Shown: positions 1-7,257 of the stretch, piece after piece
How positions within the stretch are numbered: position 1 is the first letter of the stretch
Layout of the letters: the number at the start of each line of letters is the position of its first letter
NCBI GenBank assembly: GCA_014859225.1
Contig: JACUUP010000059.1
Span: forward strand, 1 to 8,828
Direction of reading: 5' to 3'
From: Candidatus Aerophobota bacterium
GTDB taxonomy: Bacteria; Aerophobota; Aerophobia; Aerophobales; B3-G15
Length of the DNA: 8,828 nt
The notes under the pieces: model-generated
What the model saw: the letters and a program-made list of their open reading frames with translations, nothing else
The model's database searches: none
What the model was told of the DNA's origin: nothing
Translations under genes and position numbers: made by a program

Positions 1-1260
1 TTTGCCAGAACAACTTTGATTAAGGTTGTATCCACGAGAAGAGCTCTGGCAAAAATCAGTAATATATTTTACGATTATCCCTCACAGAAGATAAAAATTG
101 CTGGCGTAACAGGTACAAAGGGCAAAACAACCATAACTTATTTTCTACAATCCGTTTTTAGAAAAGCCGGGGTAAAATCGGGCAGACTCTCCACTATTAA
201 TTATGACCTGGGTGGAGAGATTATTCCTGCCCTGACTACTACCCCGGAATCAGTTGATTTACAAAAATTTTTAAGAAAAATGATAGATAATCAGGTTAAA
301 TATGTTTTTATGGAAGTTTCCTCTCATTCACTTGTCCTGCACCGGGTAGAGGGAGTTGAGTTTGGCTGGGCTATTTTTACCAACCTCTCTCCTGAGCATC
401 TTGATTTTCATAAAAAAATGGAGGATTATCTTAGAGCAAAATTAGTCCTTTTTGAGATGATGTTACCTCAAAACAAAGCATTAATTAATGTGGACGATGA
501 TAATAGTGAGAAGATAATAAGGAAAACTTCCTGCCAGGTTATAACTTATGGAATAAGAAAACAAGCAGATTTTCGCGCATCCAATTTGAGAATGGAAAAA
601 AGAAAAGTATTTTTCCATGTTAAAATAAATGGTGAAAAAGAAGAGTTTGAAATTAAGATTCCGGGAGTTCATAATGTTTATAACGCTCTTGCAGCCATTG
701 GAGTAGCGACTGAGGAGGGGATTTCTTCAGAGACTATCAGGAAAGGTCTGCAGGATATTGAAAAAATACCCGGAAGATTGGAATTAATTGAGAATAAAGC
801 TAATTTAAATATTTACGTTGATTATGCTCACACTCCTTCTTCCCTTGAAAAGGCCATAAGCACTTTAAAAAACTTAACTTCCGGGAAAGTTATAGTGGTT
901 TTTGGATGTGGAGGAGACAGGGACCCTTACAAAAGACCAGCAATGGGCAGGATAGCTTTCAAGATGGCAGATTTTGCGGTAGTTACCTCTGACAATCCCA
1001 GAAGTGAGAGCCCGGAAGCTATTATCCTGGACATTGAAAGAGGAATGCTGGAAGAAGGGGCAAAAAAAGGAAAAGATTATATTAGCTTTGTGGACAGAAA
1101 AGAAGCTATTGAATATGCTTTAAGTAATTTGAGATGTGGTGATACTTTGCTTGTTGCCGGCAAAGGACACGAGAGCATTCAGATTTTTAAGGATAAGGTT
1201 GTGCCTTTTGATGATAGAGTAGTTATCTGCCAGTTGCTAAGAAAAACTGATTTGTTATAA
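1..1260 (+). CDS. murE: UDP-N-acetylmuramoyl-tripeptide synthetase MurE, 5'-truncated by the window edge
   Basis: Cytosolic Mur ligase that adds the third stem-peptide residue to UDP-MurNAc-L-Ala-D-Glu, using ATP. The frame is open from base 1 (it begins F-A-R-T-T-L-I-K), so the TTG at 16 is not a real start. The P-loop lies about 38 residues into the visible part, so roughly 70-80 N-terminal residues are missing. Counting from base 1, visible motifs are the P-loop GTKGKTT (38-44), the NLSPEHLDFH block, the lysine expected to be carbamylated in DYLRAK (K147), GGDRDPYKRP, DNPR (331-334) and GKGHE (387-391). Family knowledge links DNPR to meso-diaminopimelate specificity, in contrast to lysine-adding enzymes. 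The P-loop has Lys where Asn is commoner, a variant also known in MurE. The gene ends with TAA, 33 bases before the chosen murF start, and is first in the visible operon. Identity is secure; DAP specificity is inferred from the motif. Confidence 0.96.
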   Translation, partial: FARTTLIKVVSTRRALAKISNIFYDYPSQKIKIAGVTGTKGKTTITYFLQSVFRKAGVKSGRLSTINYDLGGEIIPALTTTPESVDLQKFLRKMIDNQVKYVFMEVSSHSLVLHRVEGVEFGWAIFTNLSPEHLDFHKKMEDYLRAKLVLFEMMLPQNKALINVDDDNSEKIIRKTSCQVITYGIRKQADFRASNLRMEKRKVFFHVKINGEKEEFEIKIPGVHNVYNALAAIGVATEEGISSETIRKGLQDIEKIPGRLELIENKANLNIYVDYAHTPSSLEKAISTLKNLTSGKVIVVFGCGGDRDPYKRPAMGRIAFKMADFAVVTSDNPRSESPEAIILDIERGMLEEGAKKGKDYISFVDRKEAIEYALSNLRCGDTLLVAGKGHESIQIFKDKVVPFDDRVVICQLLRKTDLL

Positions 1261-1280
1261 TAGTTGGTGAGGACTCATTC

Positions 1281-1288
1281 AGGGGAGG
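1281..1288 (+). promoter_or_regulatory. Ribosome binding site that fixes the murF start
   Basis: AGGGGAGG lies 5 bases before the ATG at 1294. It argues against the in-frame TTG at 1264, which would put this site inside the coding sequence. It also argues against the TTG at 1291, which is only 2 bases away. Confidence 0.7.
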
Positions 1289-1293
1289 TATTG

Positions 1294-2691
1294 ATGGTAA
1301 GTAATTTCCCTTTGCAGGATGTGCTGGAGGTTACATGGGGCAGGTTGATTAATCTTTCTGAAAATAAAAAAGTTTCTCTTTCCCCCTCACAAATATGTAC
1401 GGACACAAGAGATATAAAAAAGGGAGATTTTTTCCTTGCTCTCAAGGGCAAAAATTTTGATGGCAATGATTTTGTGCTTGAGGCTTATAAAAAGGGAGCA
1501 CTTGGTGCAATAGTTAGTAATCCTGTCCTGCCTCTTTCTAACAATTTCTTTCTTGTGCAGGTTAATGATACAGTGAGGGCTTTGCAAGAGATTGCTAAGT
1601 TTTACCGGCATAAACTCCAAATCCCGCTGATTGGAGTTACCGGAAGTAATGGGAAAACAACGGTAAAAGAGCTGACTGCCCGTATTCTCTCCACCCATTA
1701 CAGGGTTTTTAAATCATACGGCAATGTAAACAATCAAATAGGTGTGCCTTTATCTATTTTGAAAATTACTCCTTGTCACCAGATGGCAGTTTTAGAGCTG
1801 GGGATGAATCGGTCCGGAGAAATTAAAACCCTTTCCAGGATAGTTCAACCCGAGATTGGAATCATTACCAATGTTCATTCATCTCATCTGGGTTATCTGG
1901 GAAACATAGCTGATATTGCTCGAGCAAAAGCAGAGATAATTCCTTTCTTAAACAGAAACAAGGAAAACTATTTGATATTAAATAAAGATGATGCCTGGTT
2001 TGATTTTTTTAAGAAAAAAGCTACCTGCAAGGTTCTAACATTTGGCATAAAGAGCGAAGCCCATCTTAGAGCCAGCAACATAAAAGATGAAGGGAAACAA
2101 ATAAAATTTGACATATCCTCTTATGATGGAGAAAAGGTATCCGTCAACCTCTCTTTTCCAGGATTATGTAATGTTTATAATGTGCTTGCCGCCTCCTGCG
2201 CCGGTGTCATTTTTGGACTTTCCCTACACAGGATAAAAGAGGCAATTGAGAGCTTTTTACCTCCTCCTCTTCATTATAAAGTTGAGCAGTGTGGAGAATG
2301 TAATATTCTCAATGACTGTTATAATGCCAACCCCGAATCAATGAAATCAGCTCTTTGGACCTTAATAAATTTAAAAGGGAGAAAAAAAATAGCAATCCTG
2401 GGTGATATGCTGGAACTTGGTGAGTATTCCACCAGTTTACACAGGTCTCTGGGAGATTTTGCCGCCTCTCTTGGCATAGATGCTCTTTTTACTTATGGAA
2501 GATTTGCCGCTGATGTAGCCTCTGCAGCAAGGAAGAAGGGGCTAAAAGATTGTTTTTCTTTTGAGGATAAAGAAACTCTGGTTAAAGTGCTTTTAAGCTA
2601 TATAAAGCGTGGTGATTGTTTACTGGTTAAGGGCTCAAGAGAGACTAAAATGGAAGATGTAATTAGTATGTTGAAAAACCAGTTAGAATGA
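1294..2691 (+). CDS. murF: UDP-N-acetylmuramoyl-tripeptide--D-alanyl-D-alanine ligase MurF
   Basis: Last cytosolic Mur ligase. It joins D-Ala-D-Ala to the UDP-MurNAc-tripeptide, with ATP, to give the pentapeptide used by MraY. The ATG at 1294 is chosen because of the AGGGGAGG site before it, giving 465 residues, normal for the family; the frame stays open upstream to 1264. Motifs numbered from this ATG are an N-terminal substrate domain containing DTRDIKKGDFFLALKG, the P-loop GSNGKTT (117-123), LELGMNRSGEI, the likely carbamylated lysine in IARAK (K212), the paralogous GLCNVYNVLAA linker also seen in MurE, YNANPES (343-349), and GDMLELGEYSTSLH in the C-terminal domain. YNANP with GDMLELG separates MurF from MurC, MurD and MurE. 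Its TGA overlaps the mraY ATG as ATGA, suggesting translational coupling. Nothing appears broken. Confidence 0.96.
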   Translation: MVSNFPLQDVLEVTWGRLINLSENKKVSLSPSQICTDTRDIKKGDFFLALKGKNFDGNDFVLEAYKKGALGAIVSNPVLPLSNNFFLVQVNDTVRALQEIAKFYRHKLQIPLIGVTGSNGKTTVKELTARILSTHYRVFKSYGNVNNQIGVPLSILKITPCHQMAVLELGMNRSGEIKTLSRIVQPEIGIITNVHSSHLGYLGNIADIARAKAEIIPFLNRNKENYLILNKDDAWFDFFKKKATCKVLTFGIKSEAHLRASNIKDEGKQIKFDISSYDGEKVSVNLSFPGLCNVYNVLAASCAGVIFGLSLHRIKEAIESFLPPPLHYKVEQCGECNILNDCYNANPESMKSALWTLINLKGRKKIAILGDMLELGEYSTSLHRSLGDFAASLGIDALFTYGRFAADVASAARKKGLKDCFSFEDKETLVKVLLSYIKRGDCLLVKGSRETKMEDVISMLKNQLE

Positions 2692-3731
2692 TTTTTTATT
2701 TTTTCTCAACACCTCTTATCTACCGTGGTACTTTTGCTTTTTTTCTTTCACTTGTTCTTTTTCTAATATTAGGTAAAAGGCTGATAAAGTGGCTTAAGAG
2801 AAAAAAGATGGTAGATTATTTTCGTTTGTATTCTCCCTTAACTCACAAATTAAAAAAGGGAACTCCAAGTGGAGGAGGACTGTTTATCCTTTTTTGCCTT
2901 GGACTCTCTTTTATTCTACTGGGAAATATAACCAATAGATACCTTTATCTTGCTTTACTTGCCACATTTTCCCTTGGGTTTTTGGGTTTTGTAGACGATG
3001 TTGCTAAAAGAGTGAGGAAAAACTCAAAGGGACTATCCATCAAGACCAAATTGCTTTTACAGGTTGGAGTATCTATTTTTATCGCCTTCTGTATTTACTA
3101 TTTAATTACTGATATTAATACAGGAGTAATTGTACCTTTTACCAATCTCCAGATAAAACTCGGGATTTTTTATTTACCTTTTATTGCCTTTATAATTTTA
3201 TCCTTCTCCAATGCGGTGAATATTAGCGATGGACTTGATGGGTTGACGGCAGGATGTATGATTGCTCCAGCATTTTTTTTTATCATAGTCTGTTTTGCTG
3301 GAAAAACTGTTAATTTATCTTTCCTCTTTAACAGAACCGGTGCTGTGGGGGTAGATGAGCTTGCATTTTTCTGGCTTGCTCTTCTGGCAGCTTTGATTGG
3401 TTTTTTAAGATACAACAGGTACCCAGCTACACTGTTTATGGGTGGGGTGGGCGCTGAAGCTCTGGGGGGCGCCTTAGCCATAAGTGGCATTCTTTTAAAA
3501 ATGGAGCTTCTACTTTTACTCATAGGAGGCGTTTTTGTGATTGAGGCTCTATCAGTTGTGCTGCAGGTTATCTCGTATCGTTTGACCGGGAAAAGGATTT
3601 TTAAAATAGCTCCCTTGCACCATCATTTTGAGTTAAATGGAGCAAAAGAATCAAGCATCGTCAGTGGTTTCTGGGTAACCTCTGCCTTTTTCTCTATTGT
3701 AGCCTTTCTAAGCCTTATTCTGGTAAGGTAA
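2688..3731 (+). CDS. mraY: Phospho-N-acetylmuramoyl-pentapeptide-transferase MraY with altered active-site motif
   Basis: Polytopic inner-membrane enzyme that transfers phospho-MurNAc-pentapeptide from UDP to undecaprenyl phosphate, forming lipid I; it needs Mg2+. The protein has 347 residues, slightly short of the 360 of E. coli, and consists almost wholly of hydrophobic segments. Family signatures are present: FVDDV with the Asp pair D103-D104, NAVNISDGLDGL (175-186), FVIEALSVVLQVISYRLTGKRIFKIAPLHHHFE with H311-H313, and a matching C-terminus. The conserved MGDxGS motif reads MGGVGA (251-256). The third catalytic/Mg2+-binding Asp (D267 in E. coli, D265 in Aquifex) is therefore Gly253, Ser is Ala256, and the next residue is Glu257 instead of Leu. 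The usual TPTMGG reads TPSGGG (59-64). The frame is intact and the surrounding sequence aligns well, so this is divergence and not a frameshift. It starts in the murF stop (ATGA) with no strong ribosome site. Family assignment is secure; activity is uncertain. Confidence 0.93.
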   Translation: MIFYFFSTPLIYRGTFAFFLSLVLFLILGKRLIKWLKRKKMVDYFRLYSPLTHKLKKGTPSGGGLFILFCLGLSFILLGNITNRYLYLALLATFSLGFLGFVDDVAKRVRKNSKGLSIKTKLLLQVGVSIFIAFCIYYLITDINTGVIVPFTNLQIKLGIFYLPFIAFIILSFSNAVNISDGLDGLTAGCMIAPAFFFIIVCFAGKTVNLSFLFNRTGAVGVDELAFFWLALLAALIGFLRYNRYPATLFMGGVGAEALGGALAISGILLKMELLLLLIGGVFVIEALSVVLQVISYRLTGKRIFKIAPLHHHFELNGAKESSIVSGFWVTSAFFSIVAFLSLILVR

Positions 3732-3743
3732 TGGGGAAAGTTA

Positions 3744-5126
3744 ATGTTAAACCACCAATCAGTTTTAGTTATAGGTTTAGGAAAAAGCGGAAAGGAAGCG
3801 GCTCTTCTTTTAAAGGAAAAAGGGGCAGAGGTTACGGTTTTGGAGCTTGAAAAAAATTTTTCCACTCTGAAAAAAAAGGAAGCATTGCAAAAATGCGGAA
3901 TACAGGTGGTATTTGGCTCTCACCAAGAGAATTTGCTGAAGAAAAAACATTTCATTGTTATCTCCCCCGGAGTGCCATACAATCTGCCCATAATTAAAAA
4001 AGCAGAATCTCTTGGCATACAGGTTATCAGTGAGCTGGAATTTGCTAGCCTTTTTATACCCGCAAAAAACATTATAGCTATCACGGGTACCAATGGTAAA
4101 ACTACCACTACTTTTTTAACCTATAAGATACTTAAAAAAAGTGGAATAAAAGCTTTAATTGGTGGTAACATTGGCACTCCTGTTTCCCGATTGGTAAGGA
4201 GATTTTCTCCTCATCTTTTATCCGGCAAAATAATAACGGAGGTGAGCAGCTTTCAACTGGAAAAAACTTTTAGTTTTTCTCCCCACATTTATTGTATTCT
4301 TAACTTAAGTTTTAATCACCTTGACCGTCACAGCTCTTTTTTTGAATACCAGAAAATTAAAGCCGCTCCCCTTCCAAGGATGGGACCTGACGATTTTGCC
4401 ATTTTAAATTACGACCAGCCTCAGGTTAGCTCTCTTGGCAGGTTTACTTTAGCCAGGGTGATTTTTTTCAGTCAAAGACAAAAATTAACCGAGGGGATAT
4501 TTGTTGAGGATGACAGGATAATGGCAAATATTAAAAATATGCCTGTTTGTATTCCCTTCAATAATCTACAAATTGAGAAATTCCACAACCTGGATAACGT
4601 CCTTTGTGCTGTGGGAATTGCTTTAATTGAAGGAGTCTCCCCTGAGCTGATAGGTGAATCACTAACAGAGTATAGACCCTTGCCTCATCGTCAACAACTC
4701 ATAAAAGAAATAGACGGGGTGAGGTTTATTGATGATTCTAAGGCTACCAATCAGGCGGCTGTAGAAAATATGCTCGCCTCAATTAGCTCCCCTGTTATTT
4801 TAATAATGGGTGGCAGGGATAAAGGGGGTGATTTTTCTTATCTTAAGAGCCGAATCTTTGATAAAGTTAAAACTATTTTGCTACTGGGTGAGGCAAAAGA
4901 AAGAATCAGAGAAGAGCTGGGAGGTGCCTTACCTGCAAGAGAGTGCAAGAGCTTATCTGAGGCAGTCAGGGTAGCCTTTTCTCTCAGCCAGAAGGGAGAC
5001 TCTGTGGTTCTTTCCCCGGGATGCTCCAGTCTGGATGAGTTTACAAGCTACAGGCACCGGGGGAAAGTGTTTGCAAACGAAGTGAGAAAGTTAAAGGAAG
5101 AAATTGAAGAAAAAAAATCTATTTGA
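3744..5126 (+). CDS. murD: UDP-N-acetylmuramoylalanine--D-glutamate ligase MurD
   Basis: Cytosolic Mur ligase that adds D-Glu to UDP-MurNAc-L-Ala, using ATP, two steps before MurF. The 460 residues match the family. The N-terminal Rossmann-like domain begins VLVIGLGKSG (7-16). The central ATPase domain has ITGTNGKTTTT with P-loop 115-121, FNHLDRH (190-196) and the lysine expected to be carbamylated, K206 in YQKIK. The C-terminal domain has DDSKATN (330-336), GGRDKGGDF and SPGCSSLDEFTSYRHRG. DSKATN together with the SPxxxSxD block is typical of MurD among Mur ligases. The ATG at 3744 follows mraY by 12 bases, with a purine-rich GGGGAAAG just upstream. An ATG overlapping the mraY stop at 3731 is in another frame. 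The 3' end overlaps ftsW by 23 nt. No key residue is missing. Confidence 0.95.
   Translation: MLNHQSVLVIGLGKSGKEAALLLKEKGAEVTVLELEKNFSTLKKKEALQKCGIQVVFGSHQENLLKKKHFIVISPGVPYNLPIIKKAESLGIQVISELEFASLFIPAKNIIAITGTNGKTTTTFLTYKILKKSGIKALIGGNIGTPVSRLVRRFSPHLLSGKIITEVSSFQLEKTFSFSPHIYCILNLSFNHLDRHSSFFEYQKIKAAPLPRMGPDDFAILNYDQPQVSSLGRFTLARVIFFSQRQKLTEGIFVEDDRIMANIKNMPVCIPFNNLQIEKFHNLDNVLCAVGIALIEGVSPELIGESLTEYRPLPHRQQLIKEIDGVRFIDDSKATNQAAVENMLASISSPVILIMGGRDKGGDFSYLKSRIFDKVKTILLLGEAKERIREELGGALPARECKSLSEAVRVAFSLSQKGDSVVLSPGCSSLDEFTSYRHRGKVFANEVRKLKEEIEEKKSI
5095..5100 (+). promoter_or_regulatory. Ribosome binding site supporting a TTG start for ftsW
   Basis: AGGAAG lies inside the end of murD, with its AGGA core 5 bases before the TTG at 5104. 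No ATG or GTG is available near the N-terminus, and the next TTG (5128) lacks a comparable site, so initiation at TTG 5104 is the best choice. Confidence 0.5.
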
Positions 5127-6213
5127 TTTGCCTTTATTTGGAGTGACTATTGTATTAACCGTTGTAGGTGTAATGGCTGTTTTTACTGCCAGTGCTCCCT
5201 TTAGCTATGCAGGACAGGGAGCTACATTCAGGTGGGCAATAAATCAGCTAAAGTGGTTTATTCTGGGACTTTGCCTTTTATTTTTGGTCAGTAAAATTGA
5301 CTATCACTTTTATCAAAAATTGGACAGGGTTATAGTTTTCTTTATTATCCTTTTACTTGTTTCAGTTTTTGTCCCTGGTCTGGGAAAGGAAATAAGAGGA
5401 ACGCATCGCTGGATAACTGTTGGCTTTTTCCAGTTTCAACCAAGCGAGCTGGCTAAATTGGGCGTGATTATATATCTTGCCTCATCAGTTATAAGAAAAA
5501 AGGATAAAATTGATAGCTTTATTGGAGGTTTTCTTCCTTATTTCATGATTTTATCCCTGATTTTCTTTCTGGTGATGATTGAACCTGACCTTGGCTCTGC
5601 CCTCGTTATTGCTCTTGTGGGTTTTGTAATTCTTTATGCAGGAGGAGTTAAGCTCAGCCATATGCTCTATGTTGGCTTGTTGGGGATAATACCTCTTTAT
5701 TTTTCCATCTTTGAAGTGGGGTATCGCAAAGACAGAATAGTTGGTTTTTTAGACCCTGCAAGCGACCCGCTGGGCATTGGGTTTCAGCCTATGCGCCTGA
5801 GAATTGCTCTTGGCTCAGGCGGTATTTTTGGTTTGGGGCCGGGTCAGGGAAAAGAGAAACTTTTTTACCTGCCAACTCCCCATACTGATTCTATATTTGC
5901 CGTAATAGGTGAGGAATTTGGATTAATTGGAACTACCCTTATTATTTTTATGTTTGTCTTATTTACCATAAGAGGATTAAAAATAGCAAAAGGAGCAAAA
6001 GATGATTTAGGAAAGCTTCTGGCAATTGGCTTGACTTCACTTATAAGCATTCAAGCCATCATAAATATGGGAGTTGCCTGTGTTATTTTACCCACTACAG
6101 GTTTAGCCCTCCCATTTATTAGCTATGGAGGCTCCTCACTGGTAGTCTCGCTTATTGCCGTAGGTATCCTTTTGAATGTATCAAGACAACAAAGAGAGGT
6201 AACTGATGCTTGA
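5104..6213 (+). CDS. ftsW: SEDS-family septal peptidoglycan polymerase FtsW
   Basis: Inner-membrane glycosyltransferase of the SEDS family that polymerises lipid II at the division site, working with a class B penicillin-binding protein. The 369 residues contain about ten hydrophobic segments, the first near 9-30. SEDS motifs are GKEIRGTHRWI (94-104), FQPSELAK (111-118), IEPDLGSA (159-166), PTPHTDSIFAVIGEE (257-271), which holds the invariant Asp at D262, and NMGVACVILPTTGLALPFISYGGSSL (321-346). The TTGLALPFISYGGSSL segment and the position between murD and the expected murG site favour FtsW over the paralogue RodA. The start is TTG inside murD, giving a 23-nt overlap, supported by AGGA five bases upstream. 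The 3' end overlaps the CYTH gene by 8 nt, implying the same transcript. The transpeptidase partner (FtsI) is not in the window. Confidence 0.93.
   Translation: MKKKNLFDLPLFGVTIVLTVVGVMAVFTASAPFSYAGQGATFRWAINQLKWFILGLCLLFLVSKIDYHFYQKLDRVIVFFIILLLVSVFVPGLGKEIRGTHRWITVGFFQFQPSELAKLGVIIYLASSVIRKKDKIDSFIGGFLPYFMILSLIFFLVMIEPDLGSALVIALVGFVILYAGGVKLSHMLYVGLLGIIPLYFSIFEVGYRKDRIVGFLDPASDPLGIGFQPMRLRIALGSGGIFGLGPGQGKEKLFYLPTPHTDSIFAVIGEEFGLIGTTLIIFMFVLFTIRGLKIAKGAKDDLGKLLAIGLTSLISIQAIINMGVACVILPTTGLALPFISYGGSSLVVSLIAVGILLNVSRQQREVTDA
6193..6199 (+). promoter_or_regulatory. Ribosome binding site of the CYTH gene
   Basis: AGAGAGG lies within the end of ftsW, 6 bases before the ATG at 6206. It supports that start and translation from the ftsW transcript. 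Confidence 0.5.
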
Positions 6214-6709
6214 GGTTGAAATAAAGGCAAAGATAAATAAAGAGGATGTAGAAAAAAAGCTTTCAATGATAGGTGCAGCTTTTGTAAAAGAGGAAAAACA
6301 AATTGATACCTACTTTACTCATCCTTGCGTTGATTTCAAATTAAAAGATGAGGCTCTGAGGGTAAGAGAGGCAGGGAAAAGGCTCTTTCTTGCCTATAAA
6401 GGAGCGAAGGTTGATTTAGATACCAAGACAAGAGATGAGCTGGAAATTGAGGTAAAGGGAAAGATATTTGACCTGCTCAAAGCTCTTGGTTTTAATGAAG
6501 TGCGGCGGGTGATAAAGAAAAGAGGAATGTATTCCTGGCAGGGACTGAAGATTTTTCTTGATGAGGTGGAAAACTTAGGAGATTTTGTAGAGGTGGAAGC
6601 AGAGAATATGGATGAAAAAGATAAAATCTTCAGCCTGCTTCATAGATTGGGTATTTCTGTTAACTCATTGACCAGAAAGTCCTACCTTGAGTTAATTATG
6701 GAAAAATAA
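6206..6709 (+). CDS. CYTH-domain protein, class IV adenylate cyclase (CyaB)-like
   Basis: Small soluble protein of 167 residues of the CYTH superfamily, whose tunnel-shaped beta-barrel binds triphosphates with metal ions. Members include CyaB-type adenylate cyclases, thiamine triphosphatases and inorganic triphosphatases. The signature ExExK is at the extreme N-terminus (E3, E5, K7). Further barrel residues follow in order: ALRVRE (R52, R54), YKG (K65), the charged RDELEIEV strand (R76, E78, E80), FLDEVENLGDFVEVE (about 117-131) and the C-terminal RKSYLELI. The IDTYF and LGDFVEVE blocks resemble the CyaB branch most, but sequence alone does not decide between cyclase and triphosphatase. It overlaps ftsW by 8 nt and has its own ribosome site, so it is very probably cotranscribed with the wall genes. 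A link to cell-wall synthesis is not established; the neighbourhood may be incidental. Domain assignment is firm, substrate unknown. Confidence 0.88.
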   Translation: MLEVEIKAKINKEDVEKKLSMIGAAFVKEEKQIDTYFTHPCVDFKLKDEALRVREAGKRLFLAYKGAKVDLDTKTRDELEIEVKGKIFDLLKALGFNEVRRVIKKRGMYSWQGLKIFLDEVENLGDFVEVEAENMDEKDKIFSLLHRLGISVNSLTRKSYLELIMEK

Positions 6710-6733
6710 AAAGGGGACAGATTTATTTTTTTT
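6702..6733 (+). repeat. A/T-only inverted repeat enclosing GGGGACAG; possible dispersed repeat or weak bidirectional terminator
   Basis: AAAAATAAA (6702-6710) and TTTATTTTT (6722-6730) are perfect 9-base inverted copies around the 11-base loop AAGGGGACAGA. The right arm lies in a run of eight Ts (6726-6733). The left arm contains the stop codon of the CYTH gene. The position between two convergent genes suits a terminator, although an A/T-only stem is weak. From memory, GGGGACAGATTTATTT-like strings recur between genes in various environmental bacterial genomes, often near REP-associated Y1 transposases. Only one copy occurs here, so repeat status is inferred. Confidence 0.4.
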
Positions 6734-6747
6734 ATATTCAGGATCAT

Positions 6748-7257
6748 TTACTCAATATCTAATTCTTGATTGTCTTCCATTTTTTTAGCAATAAGAAATC
6801 CCCGTGCTCTCTCTGCCAACTTATAGCGATAGACCATATCCCAGAACGCTTTACTGTGATTCGGCTGCAAAATATGGGCCATCTCATGTATAATAACATA
6901 ATCCCTTACCCAGTCTGGCATCTGGGCAATATAATGAGATAGGCGTATTGTTTTCTTTTTATAATTACAACAGCCATATTTACTCTGCTGAACTGTGACA
7001 TATTCAATTGATTTAATTTTAATCTTTCCATCAAAATATTTTTTGTTTAACTTATTAAATACTTCTCTAAGATTATGTTCTTTATTGAGCTCTCTTTTTA
7101 GATTTCGTCTGGCAAATCTCTTCTCAAAATTTTTTATGATTTTATGCAGTTCTTTTTCCGGCGTATCTACCGGAGCATAAACATACATTATATCTCCATC
7201 AAGCCTGGCACTTATTGTCTTTTTTCGTCTTTTACTGCGTTTAATTTCTACTTTCAT
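6748..7257 (-). CDS. YgjP-like (DUF45, SprT-type) zinc metallopeptidase
   Basis: Predicted soluble metal-dependent peptidase of the YgjP/DUF45 family (PF01863 type), 169 residues; many relatives are somewhat longer, around 230. The N-terminus (VEIKRSKRRKKTISARLDGD, then VYAPV) matches the family's opening beta-strands. The middle has VTVQQSKYGCC (about 87-97), corresponding to the usual RWGSC region. The active site is HEMAH (H124, E125, H128) followed by QPNHSKAFW, where H134 is the expected third zinc ligand. The ATG at 7257 has only a poor ribosome site upstream. The gene lies on the opposite strand to the dcw genes, converging on the CYTH gene, and is 94 bases downstream of the hsdS remnant. 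Family members are often found beside type I restriction-modification genes, so this one may be left from such a locus. The physiological substrate is unknown. Nothing suggests it is broken. Confidence 0.88.
   Translation of the reverse strand: MKVEIKRSKRRKKTISARLDGDIMYVYAPVDTPEKELHKIIKNFEKRFARRNLKRELNKEHNLREVFNKLNKKYFDGKIKIKSIEYVTVQQSKYGCCNYKKKTIRLSHYIAQMPDWVRDYVIIHEMAHILQPNHSKAFWDMVYRYKLAERARGFLIAKKMEDNQELDIE

Noticed and set aside
16-18. TTG as the start of murE
   Set aside because: The frame is open to base 1 and the residues before it fit the MurE sequence; the P-loop is far too close to this TTG for a complete protein.
3170-3523. - strand 117-codon open frame inside mraY
   Set aside because: It lies wholly opposite the conserved MraY motifs and has no family features.
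4311-4331. Asn in MurD FNHLDRH where Asp-His is common, as a lost catalytic residue
   Set aside because: As I recall, Asn-His at this position occurs in other MurD proteins, and the His, Asp-Arg and downstream carbamylated Lys are kept.
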